NCBI GenBank assembly: GCA_014804485.1
Contig: JAAUZT010000004.1
Coordinates: forward strand, 1 to 40,891
DNA from: Lachnospiraceae bacterium
GTDB lineage: Bacteria; Bacillota; Clostridia; Lachnospirales; Lachnospiraceae
Direction of reading: 5' to 3'
DNA: 40,891 nucleotides
Every line of letters starts with the position of its first letter. The stretch's first letter is position 1. The translations under genes were made by a program, and so were the position numbers. The notes beneath the pieces are model-generated. The model was given only the letters and a program-made list of their open reading frames with translations, was not told the DNA's origin and made no database searches. Of the stretch, positions 16,925 to 25,151 are shown piece after piece.

Positions 16925-18547
16925 ATGCTGAAGGTATTTCTCGTTGAAGATGAGAGCATTGTCAGAGAAGGATTGAGAGACAACATTCCATGGCAGCAGT
17001 GGGGGTATCAGTTTGTGGGGGAAGCAAGCGACGGCGAGATGGCGCTGCCGCTGATCCAGAAACTGCAACCTGATGTACTGTTCACGGATATTAAGATGCC
17101 GTTTATGGACGGATTGTCCTTAAGCCGTATCGTACATCAGGAATTCCCGGATATGAAAATTATTATTATCAGCGGTTACGATGACTTTGAATATGCCAGA
17201 CAGGCGATTGCCGTAGGGGTAGAACAGTATCTGCTCAAGCCGATTACAAGAGCGAATCTCCAGAAAGTATTAGCGGAGTTAAAGACTAAGATCGAGACGG
17301 AGCGGGAACAGAGAAACTATCAGGAAAAATATCAGAATGAGACGAGGGCATATGAGCAGTTTTCCAGGACGAATTTTTTTGTGAAAGTGTTCGAGGGCAG
17401 AATGCCCGTTCAGGATATTTATGAAGAGGCGGCGAAGCTGTCGCTTAAAATTAACGCACCCTGTTATAATCTGTTGATGTTTTCCCTGACGGAAAAGCGC
17501 GGTGGTGAAAACAGTGGTTTTGAATCTGAGACCTTTGCAAGGAAAAGGGAAGAGATCCTCCGTTATTTCGTGCGATATCCGGAACACCTTGTCTTTCGGT
17601 GGAATGTCAACACTTACGGCGTACTGATTAAAGGTAACCCGGAGCAGATGAAGGAATTGACGGAGAGATGTCTTGAGAATCTGGAGCGCATCTGTAAGCC
17701 GACGGAGGAAGATTTCGACTGGTATGCGGCGGCAGGAGATCCGGTGGAACGTCTGAGCATGCTGGCGGAGTGCTACGGCAAAGTAAACCATCTCTTTGCT
17801 TACCGCTTCCTGATGCCGTCGGTGCATATCTTTACGAGTCAGGTAACGGATAATTATATGCCGCTCGAGACGAGCGGTAAGATCGGAGATATTGATTATG
17901 CAAAGGTAGAGCCCGAACTGATCAAAGATTTCTTACAGCAGGGCAGTCGCGCCGAGATTGCGGAATTTGTGGACGGCTGGATGCACAGCATTCAGGAGGC
18001 ACTCAAATCCAGACTTTTTCAGAACTATCTTGTATTTCATATTCATTTTGTTACCATGGCTTATGTGGAGTCTATCGGCTATGACAAGAAGCAGCTTCTG
18101 GAGCTGTTGGGGGAGGAGCAGATACAGGAAGTAAATCTGGGGCCGGAAGAGTTTTCCCAATATATATGTAATATTTTGGAGAAAGCCATGGAACTGCGCG
18201 ATCGGGAGTCGGACAACCGGGGCAGGAAGGTGTTGAAAAGAGCGCTTGAATATATAGAAGAAAACTATATGCAGGAGACGCTGTCGCTCAACACGGTGGC
18301 TGGTGAAGTCGGTGTCAGTGCAAATTATTTCAGTGCAATATTCAGTCAGGCGATGGATGTAACCTTCGTCGAGTATGTGACACAGAAGCGCATGGAGAGG
18401 GCTAAGAAACTACTGCGCCAGACGGAGAAACACTCCGGAGATATCGCACTGGAAGTAGGATATAAGGATCCCCATTATTTCAGCTTTGTGTTTAAGAAAA
18501 CACAGGGATGTACGCCTCGGGAATATAGGTCTGCGGCTAAGGATTAG
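16925..18547 (+). CDS. YesN-type response regulator, AraC output
   Basis: A 540-aa regulator. The receiver domain (1-120) has acidic residues in VEDE, phospho-acceptor Asp55 in TDIKMP and the conserved Lys in LLKP. A long linker of about 300 residues precedes a C-terminal AraC double helix-turn-helix (about 435-540) with NYFSAIFSQ and the final CTPREYR. It is the cognate partner of the kinase at 14273 and probably activates sugar-uptake genes. ATG 16925 follows GAAGGGAGAAAAG. The stop lies inside the 3' end of araR, an 11-base tail-to-tail overlap with no room for a terminator between them. Confidence 0.88.
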   Translation: MLKVFLVEDESIVREGLRDNIPWQQWGYQFVGEASDGEMALPLIQKLQPDVLFTDIKMPFMDGLSLSRIVHQEFPDMKIIIISGYDDFEYARQAIAVGVEQYLLKPITRANLQKVLAELKTKIETEREQRNYQEKYQNETRAYEQFSRTNFFVKVFEGRMPVQDIYEEAAKLSLKINAPCYNLLMFSLTEKRGGENSGFESETFARKREEILRYFVRYPEHLVFRWNVNTYGVLIKGNPEQMKELTERCLENLERICKPTEEDFDWYAAAGDPVERLSMLAECYGKVNHLFAYRFLMPSVHIFTSQVTDNYMPLETSGKIGDIDYAKVEPELIKDFLQQGSRAEIAEFVDGWMHSIQEALKSRLFQNYLVFHIHFVTMAYVESIGYDKKQLLELLGEEQIQEVNLGPEEFSQYICNILEKAMELRDRESDNRGRKVLKRALEYIEENYMQETLSLNTVAGEVGVSANYFSAIFSQAMDVTFVEYVTQKRMERAKKLLRQTEKHSGDIALEVGYKDPHYFSFVFKKTQGCTPREYRSAAKD

Positions 18548-19625
18548 AATGGCAGGGCGCATCGCTTTCACGGCGGACAAGCTGCCATGGAATCGAGTGA
18601 GAGATTACGGGTATGCCGCGCAGCTGTTTGATCATACAGTCAGCGACACATTCCCCGATCTCATGCGGTGCGTGCGTCAGGGTAGTAATACGCACGTCGC
18701 TTAATTCACTTAAGTAGCTGTTGTCGAAACATACTACGGAAAGGTCCTGCGGCACAAGAATGCCGGCGTAAGACAGTTCCTTAATCAGCCAGTACGCAGC
18801 CTCGTCGTTATAGCAGACTACGGCAGAACAATTGAATAGACGCTCCTGTATGAAATTTGTCAGAAAGCGGGTGTCCTGTCTTGTTTCCAGCGCTGTGATA
18901 TCCGGAGAAGTATACCATCCCACATGGTTGTCGGCCAGTGGGCAGCCCAGATCGCGCAGACGGGTTGCCATACCGTGGTAGCGCTCCGGACCTTGGGCAT
19001 CATCCATTTTAAACAGACCGGCAATCCGGGTATGCCCCAGCGAAACGAGGTGCTCCGCCAGCAGGCAGCCGCCGTAATAGTTATCGTCCTTGACATAGAT
19101 GCTGTTCTGAAGGGCCGGATAATAATTATGAAGGAACAGAATGAAGGTACCGCTCTCGCGCAGGCGTTCATAAAGATCCAGATTAGGATTAGGAAGCGTA
19201 CTCTTACAGCCTTCCACGATCATGCCGCAGGGCGGATCGTCTAACAGCGTCAGAAGGTGTGAACGCTCGACAAATGTGTCGTTATCGGTAGAATAAATCT
19301 GCAGTTGATAATCATATTCCGCCAGAGCTGTTCGTATATCGGATAGAAGCTGAGGATAGATGTACTCCTGCTGACTGGCAACAAGAACCGGGATGATGTT
19401 GCGATTGTCGTCTGCGGAGAAGCCGGTGGCGTAAGAGCCGCTTCCCTGCCTGCTGGTGATGAGACCCTGTTTATGGAGCAATGCCAGCGCGGCACGCACG
19501 GTTTGGCGGCTGACATTGTAGTCCTGACACAATTGCGATTCGGTAGGCAGTTTTGTGATGCCGTTTTGCAGATTGCGTCTGATCCGGTCAGTTAGTGCGT
19601 TTGCCAATGTTTCATATTTTGTCAT
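18537..19625 (-). CDS. araR: Arabinose operon regulator AraR (GntR-LacI chimera)
   Basis: A 362-aa repressor with an N-terminal GntR winged helix (1-68: KLPTESQLCQDYNVSRQTVR, then the wing RQGSGSYA) and a C-terminal LacI/GalR-type sugar-binding domain (about 75-350). This chimera and length match Bacillus AraR, which releases DNA on binding L-arabinose. GGAGG about eight bases upstream fixes ATG 19625. It is divergent from the importer operon and close to araA/araD, which supports the name. AraR-like dyads lie in the shared upstream region. The whole gene may be covered by antisense read-through from the sensor operon. Confidence 0.86.
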   Translation of the reverse strand: MTKYETLANALTDRIRRNLQNGITKLPTESQLCQDYNVSRQTVRAALALLHKQGLITSRQGSGSYATGFSADDNRNIIPVLVASQQEYIYPQLLSDIRTALAEYDYQLQIYSTDNDTFVERSHLLTLLDDPPCGMIVEGCKSTLPNPNLDLYERLRESGTFILFLHNYYPALQNSIYVKDDNYYGGCLLAEHLVSLGHTRIAGLFKMDDAQGPERYHGMATRLRDLGCPLADNHVGWYTSPDITALETRQDTRFLTNFIQERLFNCSAVVCYNDEAAYWLIKELSYAGILVPQDLSVVCFDNSYLSELSDVRITTLTHAPHEIGECVADCMIKQLRGIPVISHSIPWQLVRRESDAPCHSNP

Positions 19626-19657
19626 AAATTCTATCCCTCCGCTTATGAGACAGATGA

Positions 19658-19680
19658 AATCGGGCTAAGCCCGATTTTTT
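19658..19680 (+). terminator. Plus-strand terminator upstream of araR
   Basis: AATCGGGC-TAA-GCCCGATT (19658-19676) followed by TTTT. It lies 32 bases beyond the araR start codon but is oriented for plus-strand transcripts, so it is the first obvious terminator for the kinase/regulator operon that ends at 18547. Confidence 0.65.
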
Positions 19681-19727
19681 GTGCTATTTATATAGATTCA
19701 GAGAAAAATTCTCATTTTCTTCACAAT

Positions 19728-19761
19728 TTGTTCATAGTATGTACAACATTTGTTCATAAAT
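19728..19761. promoter_or_regulatory. Candidate AraR operators near the araR start
   Basis: TTGTTCATAGTATGTACAA (19728-19746) is an imperfect dyad (8 of 9 positions), and ATTTGTTCATAAAT (19748-19761) repeats its half-site. Known Bacillus AraR sites contain TTGTA...TACAA. Their place upstream of araR suggests autoregulation. Confidence 0.45.
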
Positions 19762-19915
19762 ATTTCTACTTTGTGATAAAAAATCAACCTTTCCGAAGAA
19801 GAAATATCGTAATTGCAATATGTATTGATAGAAAAAAAGTATCTGTTTACTGCATAATTCATAAAATATTCCACCAAACTGCCATACAAAGATTAAAAAA
19901 TCGCATAAATAAAAA

Positions 19916-19964
19916 ATTTGTATTTAATACAGATAGTATAGCATATAATTTGTATTGTACAACT
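19916..19964 (+). promoter_or_regulatory. Importer promoter flanked by AraR-like operators
   Basis: TATAAT (19944-19949) is the best -10 box; the -35 is weak. ATTTGTATTGTACAACT (19948-19964) contains the perfect dyad TTGTA-TTG-TACAA and overlaps the -10. A related ATTTGTATTTAATAC (19916-19930) lies near the -35. The transcript start would be about 150 bases before the binding-protein gene. Confidence 0.52.
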
Positions 19965-20106
19965 CATCTAAAATAAAAAACGGCAAAGATTTCCGTATTG
20001 ATAGACATAAGATGATTTGTTACAGTAATACCAGAAACAGCGAGACATCAGCGCTTGCGTTTCAAAATTCCAAACAAACATATATTATTAGGAGGAGGAA
20101 TTTATA

Positions 20107-21219
20107 ATGAAAAAGAAATTAGCAGTTTTACTTGCAGGCACAATGGTAATGGCAAGCCTTGTAGGATGCGGCGGTAATGACGCAGCTCCGGCAACAAACG
20201 ATGCTCCGGCTGCAGAGCCCGCAGCAGCAGAAGAAGATACGGCAGAACTTGAGGAAGAAGTTGAAGCAGAGGCACCCGCAGATGACGCGGAAGAGGCACC
20301 CGCAGCAAGCGGCGACGTGATCAGCGTTGGTTTCGCACAGGTAGGACATGAGTCTGACTGGCGTGCAGCTAACACACAGAACTATCAGGATACTTTCTCA
20401 GCAGCAAACGGATATGAGTTAGCTTTCGTTGATGCTGACAACGACAATGCAGTGCAGTTAGAGGCAGTTCGTGGCTTTATTCAGCAGGAAGTGGATTACA
20501 TCTGTATCGCTCCTATTGAGACAGCAGGTTGGGATACCGTTCTTCAGGAGGCACAGGATGCAGGTATTCCGGTACTGATCGTTGACCGTTCCGTAGACGC
20601 TGATCCTTCTTTATACGAGACACAGATCGGCTGCGATATGATCGCAGAGGGTGAGATGGCTGGTAACTGGCTGGCTGAGTATCTGGATGGCGCTGAAGCT
20701 AAGATCCTTTCAATCGAGGGTTCTGTTGGTGCATCTGCAACACTCGGACGTACAGAAGGCTTCAACAACATTGTAGCACAGCACAGCGAGTGGGAAGTTC
20801 TTGATTCTCAGTCCGGTGATTTCACACAGGCAGGCGGACAGGAAGTTATGGAGTCCTACATCAAATCTTACAGCGATTTCAACGTAGTAGTTTGCCAGAA
20901 CGATAACGAAGCATACGGCGCAATGGATGCAATGGATGCAGCAGGTATCACATACGGTGTTGACGGCGATGTTATCATCATCTCCTATGACGCTACACAC
21001 GATGGCTTACAGTACACTCTGGATGGCAAGATCAACTGTGACATAGAGTGTAACCCTCTGCAGGCTGAGTTCGCAGCAGACGTTATCCAGAAGCTGCAGG
21101 CAGGTCAGGCAATTGACGCGCAGACGATCGTTAAAGATCAGGCTTTCGTAGCACCCGGTATCACATCTTCTATGGCAACAACCATGACGCAGGAAGTACT
21201 TGACGGCCGTGCATACTAA
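20107..21219 (+). CDS. Sugar ABC importer binding lipoprotein (YtfQ/RbsB-like)
   Basis: A 370-aa lipoprotein. The signal peptide ends in the lipobox LVGC with Cys21, followed by an Ala/Glu/Asp-rich linker (about 25-72) and the type I periplasmic-binding domain. It captures sugar outside the membrane for the ATPase and permeases encoded next. AGGAGGAGGA (20089-20098) is a very strong ribosome site. A terminator between this gene and the ATPase gene would keep the binding protein in excess. The paired different permeases and pocket motifs resemble the E. coli galactofuranose system YtfQ/YtfR/YtfT/YjfF. With araR and araA next door, L-arabinose or arabinofuranose is the likely ligand, by inference. 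Confidence 0.88.
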   Translation: MKKKLAVLLAGTMVMASLVGCGGNDAAPATNDAPAAEPAAAEEDTAELEEEVEAEAPADDAEEAPAASGDVISVGFAQVGHESDWRAANTQNYQDTFSAANGYELAFVDADNDNAVQLEAVRGFIQQEVDYICIAPIETAGWDTVLQEAQDAGIPVLIVDRSVDADPSLYETQIGCDMIAEGEMAGNWLAEYLDGAEAKILSIEGSVGASATLGRTEGFNNIVAQHSEWEVLDSQSGDFTQAGGQEVMESYIKSYSDFNVVVCQNDNEAYGAMDAMDAAGITYGVDGDVIIISYDATHDGLQYTLDGKINCDIECNPLQAEFAADVIQKLQAGQAIDAQTIVKDQAFVAPGITSSMATTMTQEVLDGRAY

Positions 21220-21253
21220 GATTCATATCTGAACAGAATATTGAGAATAGAAT

Positions 21254-21285
21254 AGGGAGAGAAATTATATTTCTCTCCCTTTTTC
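21254..21285 (+). terminator. Intra-operon terminator/attenuator after the binding-protein gene
   Basis: AGGGAGAGAAA (21254-21264) pairs perfectly with TTTCTCTCCCT (21270-21280) around a 5-base loop, followed by TTTTC. It would stop part of the transcripts before the ATPase gene. Confidence 0.72.
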
Positions 21286-21404
21286 TTTTATTAAATTTAG
21301 TGTATAATTATGGATATACACAATAATTGTCGGAAAATTCCGGCAAAATAAAGTGGAATATACGACAGCAGAAGGTATTGATTAAGCAAGAATGGAGGAT
21401 AAAT

Positions 21405-22928
21405 ATGGATAGCAATATTGCTTTGACAATGCGAGGCATCTGTATGACATTCCCAGGGGTTAAGGCGCTTGACAATGTGGATTTTACCTTGAAAAAGGGT
21501 GAGATCCGTGCACTGATGGGTGAGAATGGTGCAGGGAAATCCACACTGATCAAATGTCTGACGGGGGTCAACAAGTTCGAGGCCGGCGAGATTCATGTAG
21601 ATGGTATTGAGGGTCCGATCGTCAATAAAGACACGATGGATGCCCAACACAAGGGAATCTCGACAGTTTATCAGGAAGTTAATCTGTGCCCGAATCTTTC
21701 GGTGGCAGAGAATCTTTACATCGGACGCGAACCGCTTACGAAGATCGGTACGGTTAACCGCCGTAAGATGAATCAGATGGCGGCGCAGTTGATGAAAGAT
21801 CTGGATCTGGACATTGAAGTGACGAAGAATCTGGAAGAATATTCCTTGGCGCTGCAGCAGATGATCGCAATTGCCCGCGCGGTGGATATGGAGAGCAAAG
21901 TTCTGATTCTCGACGAGCCTACTTCCTCTCTGGATGACAACGAGGTGGAGAAGCTGTTCGGTATGATGAAGAGACTGAGAGATCAGGGTGTCGGCATTAT
22001 ATTCGTAACACACTTTCTGGAACAGGTATATGCAGTCTGTGACGGAATTACCGTACTCCGTAACGGTACGCTGGTCGGAGAGTATACGGTGGAAGAGCTT
22101 CCGAGAGTGAAGCTGGTAGCGGCGATGATGGGTAAGGATTTCGATGATCTTGCTTCCATCAAACCGGAGGGAACCATGGATTTCTCCAATGCTCCTCTTG
22201 AGATCGACGCGAAGGGGTTAAGCCATGCCGGAACGATCAAACCGTTTGATTTAGAGATACATAAGGGTGAAGTAGTAGGCCTGACCGGACTGTTGGGAAG
22301 CGGACGAAGCGAACTGGCGCGCGCGATTTACGGTGCGGACAGAGCGCAGACCGGTACACTTAAGGTTGCCGGACAGGAGGTGAAGGTGAAGAGCCCGATC
22401 GATGCCATGAATCTTGGTATGGGACTTCTTCCCGACGACAGAAAAGCAGAGGGCATCATCGGCGATCTGTCAGTGCGTGAGAACATTATTCTTGCCATGC
22501 AGGCTAAAGCAGGTATTTTTAAGAAAATACCTATGGCGAAGCAGATTGAGATAGCCGATCAGTACATAGAAATGCTTCAGATTAAGACGGCAAGCAGAGA
22601 GACGCTTATCAAGAGGCTGTCGGGCGGTAACCAGCAGAAGGTTATCCTGGCGAGATGGCTTGCAACCAATCCGGATTTCCTGATTCTTGATGAGCCCACT
22701 CGTGGTATTGATATCGGTACAAAGACAGAGATTCAGAAGCTGGTTATCAAACTCGCACAGGAAGGCAGGAGCCTGATCTTTATCTCCTCCGAGATTGAAG
22801 AGATGCTGCGTACCTGTAACCGAATGGCTGTTCTTCGTGACGGCGCTAAGGTTGGAGAGATCGAGGGCGATGAGATGACACAGGAAGGCGTAATGCACGC
22901 GATTGCGGGAGGTGCAGCACATGAGTAA
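21405..22928 (+). CDS. Sugar ABC importer ATPase (two NBDs, YtfR/MglA/RbsA-like)
   Basis: A 507-aa protein with two fused ATP-binding domains. The first has Walker A GENGAGKST (39-47), a divergent signature (LALQQMIAIARA) and Walker B LILDEPTSSLD. The second has the usual degenerate Walker A GLLGSGRSE, the consensus signature LSGGNQQK and LILDEPTRGID. It powers the two permeases that follow. GGAGGA five to ten bases upstream decides for ATG 21405 rather than an in-frame ATG at 21327. Its stop overlaps the first permease start by 8 bases, indicating translational coupling. Confidence 0.9.
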   Translation: MDSNIALTMRGICMTFPGVKALDNVDFTLKKGEIRALMGENGAGKSTLIKCLTGVNKFEAGEIHVDGIEGPIVNKDTMDAQHKGISTVYQEVNLCPNLSVAENLYIGREPLTKIGTVNRRKMNQMAAQLMKDLDLDIEVTKNLEEYSLALQQMIAIARAVDMESKVLILDEPTSSLDDNEVEKLFGMMKRLRDQGVGIIFVTHFLEQVYAVCDGITVLRNGTLVGEYTVEELPRVKLVAAMMGKDFDDLASIKPEGTMDFSNAPLEIDAKGLSHAGTIKPFDLEIHKGEVVGLTGLLGSGRSELARAIYGADRAQTGTLKVAGQEVKVKSPIDAMNLGMGLLPDDRKAEGIIGDLSVRENIILAMQAKAGIFKKIPMAKQIEIADQYIEMLQIKTASRETLIKRLSGGNQQKVILARWLATNPDFLILDEPTRGIDIGTKTEIQKLVIKLAQEGRSLIFISSEIEEMLRTCNRMAVLRDGAKVGEIEGDEMTQEGVMHAIAGGAAHE

Positions 22929-23994
22929 AATAAAGAAAATAACAAAAATGCAGTTGTTTCTGCCCATATTCAGTATGCTGCTTGTAATGCTGGTAAACGT
23001 AATCTATGACCTTGCAAGCGGAAACGCACCGTTTGGATTCTTCTCGATCAGCACACAGCTTACTTCTTCCGGCAACACGATTCTATACGGACGTCTGATT
23101 GATATCTTAAATCGAGGCAGTGAGGTAGCCATTCTGGCAATCGGTATGACGCTCGTTGTATCCGCTTCCGCCGGAACCGATATCTCAGTCGGCTCTGTTA
23201 TGAGCCTGTCAGGCGGTATGTGCTGTATGCTTCTGGCAGGATACGGAGTGACCAATGTTTCCGAGTATGCGCGTCCTCTCTGGGTCGGCATCGGCGCAGG
23301 TATCTTAGTTGCGGTTATCTGTGGTTTTTTCAACGGATTTCTGGTGGCGTACTTAAATATTCAGCCGATGGTTGCGACGTTGATTCTATGGTCGGCGGGA
23401 CGTGCGATCGGACTGCTTCTATGTAACAGCGCGATCGTGTATGTGCGTGTGCCCTCGTTCCAGTTTTTCGGTTCTTACGTAGGATTCCTTCCGACACCGA
23501 TTCTGATTGCGGCAATCTGTATTCTGATCATGGCATTGATTCTTAAGTTTACGGCGCTCGGTACATTTGTACAGAGTGTGGGTATCAATAAGAAGGCGGC
23601 GAGAATATCAGGATTTAATTCTGCGAGGATCATTCTGATGTGTTATGCAATCTGCGGTTTGTGTGCAGGTATTGCGGGTATCACGGCAACTTCCCGTATC
23701 TATTCGGCGGATACGAACAATATCGGTCTGAATATGGAATTGGATGCGATCTTAGCAGTAGCGCTCGGCGGTAACAGCCTGGGCGGCGGCAAATTTAATC
23801 TGGCAGGCTCCATCATCGGTGCGTACACGATTCAGGCGATCACGACTACACTGTATGCACTCGGAGTGTCTTCCGCACAGGCGCCGGTATTCAAGGCGGT
23901 CGTGGTTATCCTGATCGTGGTAATCCAGGCGGAACCCGTAAGAGAATACTTTAAAAAAATGTCGGCTAAAAAAGCGGCTGCAAAGGAGGCGTAA
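22921..23994 (+). CDS. Sugar ABC importer permease 1 (YtfT-like)
   Basis: A 357-aa BPD_transp_2 family permease with about nine to ten membrane helices and the family motif SVGSVMSLSGG. ATG 22921 lies within the end of the ATPase gene and has GGAGGTG about eight bases upstream. A TTG at 22903 is less likely. It forms a heterodimeric channel with permease 2. The lysine/alanine-rich tail SAKKAAAKEA is probably cytoplasmic. Confidence 0.87.
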   Translation: MSKIKKITKMQLFLPIFSMLLVMLVNVIYDLASGNAPFGFFSISTQLTSSGNTILYGRLIDILNRGSEVAILAIGMTLVVSASAGTDISVGSVMSLSGGMCCMLLAGYGVTNVSEYARPLWVGIGAGILVAVICGFFNGFLVAYLNIQPMVATLILWSAGRAIGLLLCNSAIVYVRVPSFQFFGSYVGFLPTPILIAAICILIMALILKFTALGTFVQSVGINKKAARISGFNSARIILMCYAICGLCAGIAGITATSRIYSADTNNIGLNMELDAILAVALGGNSLGGGKFNLAGSIIGAYTIQAITTTLYALGVSSAQAPVFKAVVVILIVVIQAEPVREYFKKMSAKKAAAKEA

Positions 23995-25022
23995 TGGGTA
24001 TGAAGAAAAAGTTGAACGGCAACAGTATCTTATTACTTATCACCGTCATCCTGTTTGTTGTGATGTATGCAGCGGGCTGTATCGTGTATGCAAATAAGGG
24101 ATTTACTCATTTGCAGACATTCCTGAATATCCTGATCAACAACGCGGGTCTGATTTGTATCACGGCGGGTATGACATGTGTTATGCTGACGGGTGGTATT
24201 GATATTTCCGTAGGCTCTGTAGTAGCCATGGATTGTATGTTTCTGGCGGTAGGCATGGAACAGTGGGGCATGAAGAGCCCGGTGCTGATGGTGCTTGTGC
24301 TTCTGATTGGTATTGTGTTCGGCGTAGTACAGGGTTATTGTATTGCATATCTGGAAATACAGCCTTTCATCGTAACTATGGCGGGTATGTTCTTTGCAAG
24401 AGGTATGACGGCAGTGATCTGTACGGATCAGGTAAGTATTGTATCGGATGCTCTTTTCGTAAAGCTATCTACCATGAAGTTGAATATTCCTTTTCATATC
24501 GGAGCATATGAGAATAAAAAAGGTATTCTGCAGATACCTTATGTGAGAATCACGGTAGTGATAGCGCTGCTTGTTGTATTGCTGATCTTCTTAATGCTGA
24601 AATATACAAAGTTCGGAAGAAGTATCTATGCGGTGGGCGGTAACAGCCAGTCTGCAACGCTGATGGGTCTGGATGTGCGTAAGACGAAGATGAAGACGTA
24701 TATACTTGCCAGCTTCTTAGCTTCCATCGGCGGTATCTGCTATTGCCTGAATACCATGTGTGGTACGACTACTCAGGCCTCCGGATTGGAAATGGATGCG
24801 ATTTCTTCCGCAGTTATCGGCGGTACGCTCCTGACCGGCGGTGTCGGTAATGTGGGCGGCTCTTTAGTCGGCGTATTGATCAACGGCACGATTTCCACAC
24901 TGGTGAAATCACACGGTAAACTGGTCAGCTCATGGGCCAACATTGTAACAGCTATCCTGTTGTGCTTCTTTATCGTATTACAGGCGATTCTGGCGAATGT
25001 TAAGGAGAGTAAGAAGGCATAA
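23994..25022 (+). CDS. Sugar ABC importer permease 2 (YjfF-like)
   Basis: A 342-aa BPD_transp_2 permease with TGGIDISVGSVVAMD and later AIGG/VIGGTLLTGGVG motifs typical of the ribose/galactofuranose class. It overlaps the stop of permease 1 by one base; AGGAGG (23984-23989) serves ATG 23994 or the second ATG at 24000, whose spacing is better. Two different permeases per transporter is the YtfT/YjfF pattern, not that of RbsC homodimers. The gene ends just before a cre-like site and a hairpin. Confidence 0.86.
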   Translation: MGMKKKLNGNSILLLITVILFVVMYAAGCIVYANKGFTHLQTFLNILINNAGLICITAGMTCVMLTGGIDISVGSVVAMDCMFLAVGMEQWGMKSPVLMVLVLLIGIVFGVVQGYCIAYLEIQPFIVTMAGMFFARGMTAVICTDQVSIVSDALFVKLSTMKLNIPFHIGAYENKKGILQIPYVRITVVIALLVVLLIFLMLKYTKFGRSIYAVGGNSQSATLMGLDVRKTKMKTYILASFLASIGGICYCLNTMCGTTTQASGLEMDAISSAVIGGTLLTGGVGNVGGSLVGVLINGTISTLVKSHGKLVSSWANIVTAILLCFFIVLQAILANVKESKKA

Positions 25023-25023
25023 A

Positions 25024-25037
25024 TGTAAACGTTTTAT
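25024..25037. promoter_or_regulatory. cre-like site after the importer operon
   Basis: TGTAAACGTTTTAT matches 12 of 14 positions of the CcpA site TGWAANCGNTNWCA. It is also enclosed by ATGTA...TACAT. It begins two bases after the permease 2 stop codon, upstream of araA. Confidence 0.38.
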
Positions 25038-25044
25038 ACATATG

Positions 25045-25097
25045 AGAGACGTGCATATCGTGTGCAGATGCGCATAGCATGCGCGTCTCTTATCATT
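25045..25097 (+). terminator. Hairpin terminator between importer operon and araA
   Basis: AGAGACGTGCAT (25045-25056) pairs with ATGCGCGTCTCT (25079-25090) with one G-T pair, followed by a T-rich stretch. It probably separates, or attenuates, importer and catabolic transcripts. Confidence 0.62.
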
Positions 25098-25104
25098 TTA
25101 TTTA

Positions 25105-25131
25105 GAAGCGTTCTCGGCGTGAAAACGCTTC
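25105..25131. promoter_or_regulatory. araA leader hairpin with cre-like arm
   Basis: GAAGCGTT (25105-25112) pairs with AACGCTTC (25124-25131). The 3' part TGAAAACGCTT resembles the first 11 positions of a cre site and lies about 20 bases before the araA start. It may be a CcpA roadblock, an RNA hairpin, or both. Confidence 0.35.
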
Positions 25132-25151
25132 GGAATGGAGGAAGGGTTAAT

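Noticed and set aside
25062..25151. Longer N-terminus for araA from ATG 25062
   Set aside because: It lies within the terminator hairpin; the strong ribosome site and conserved N-terminus fit 25152.
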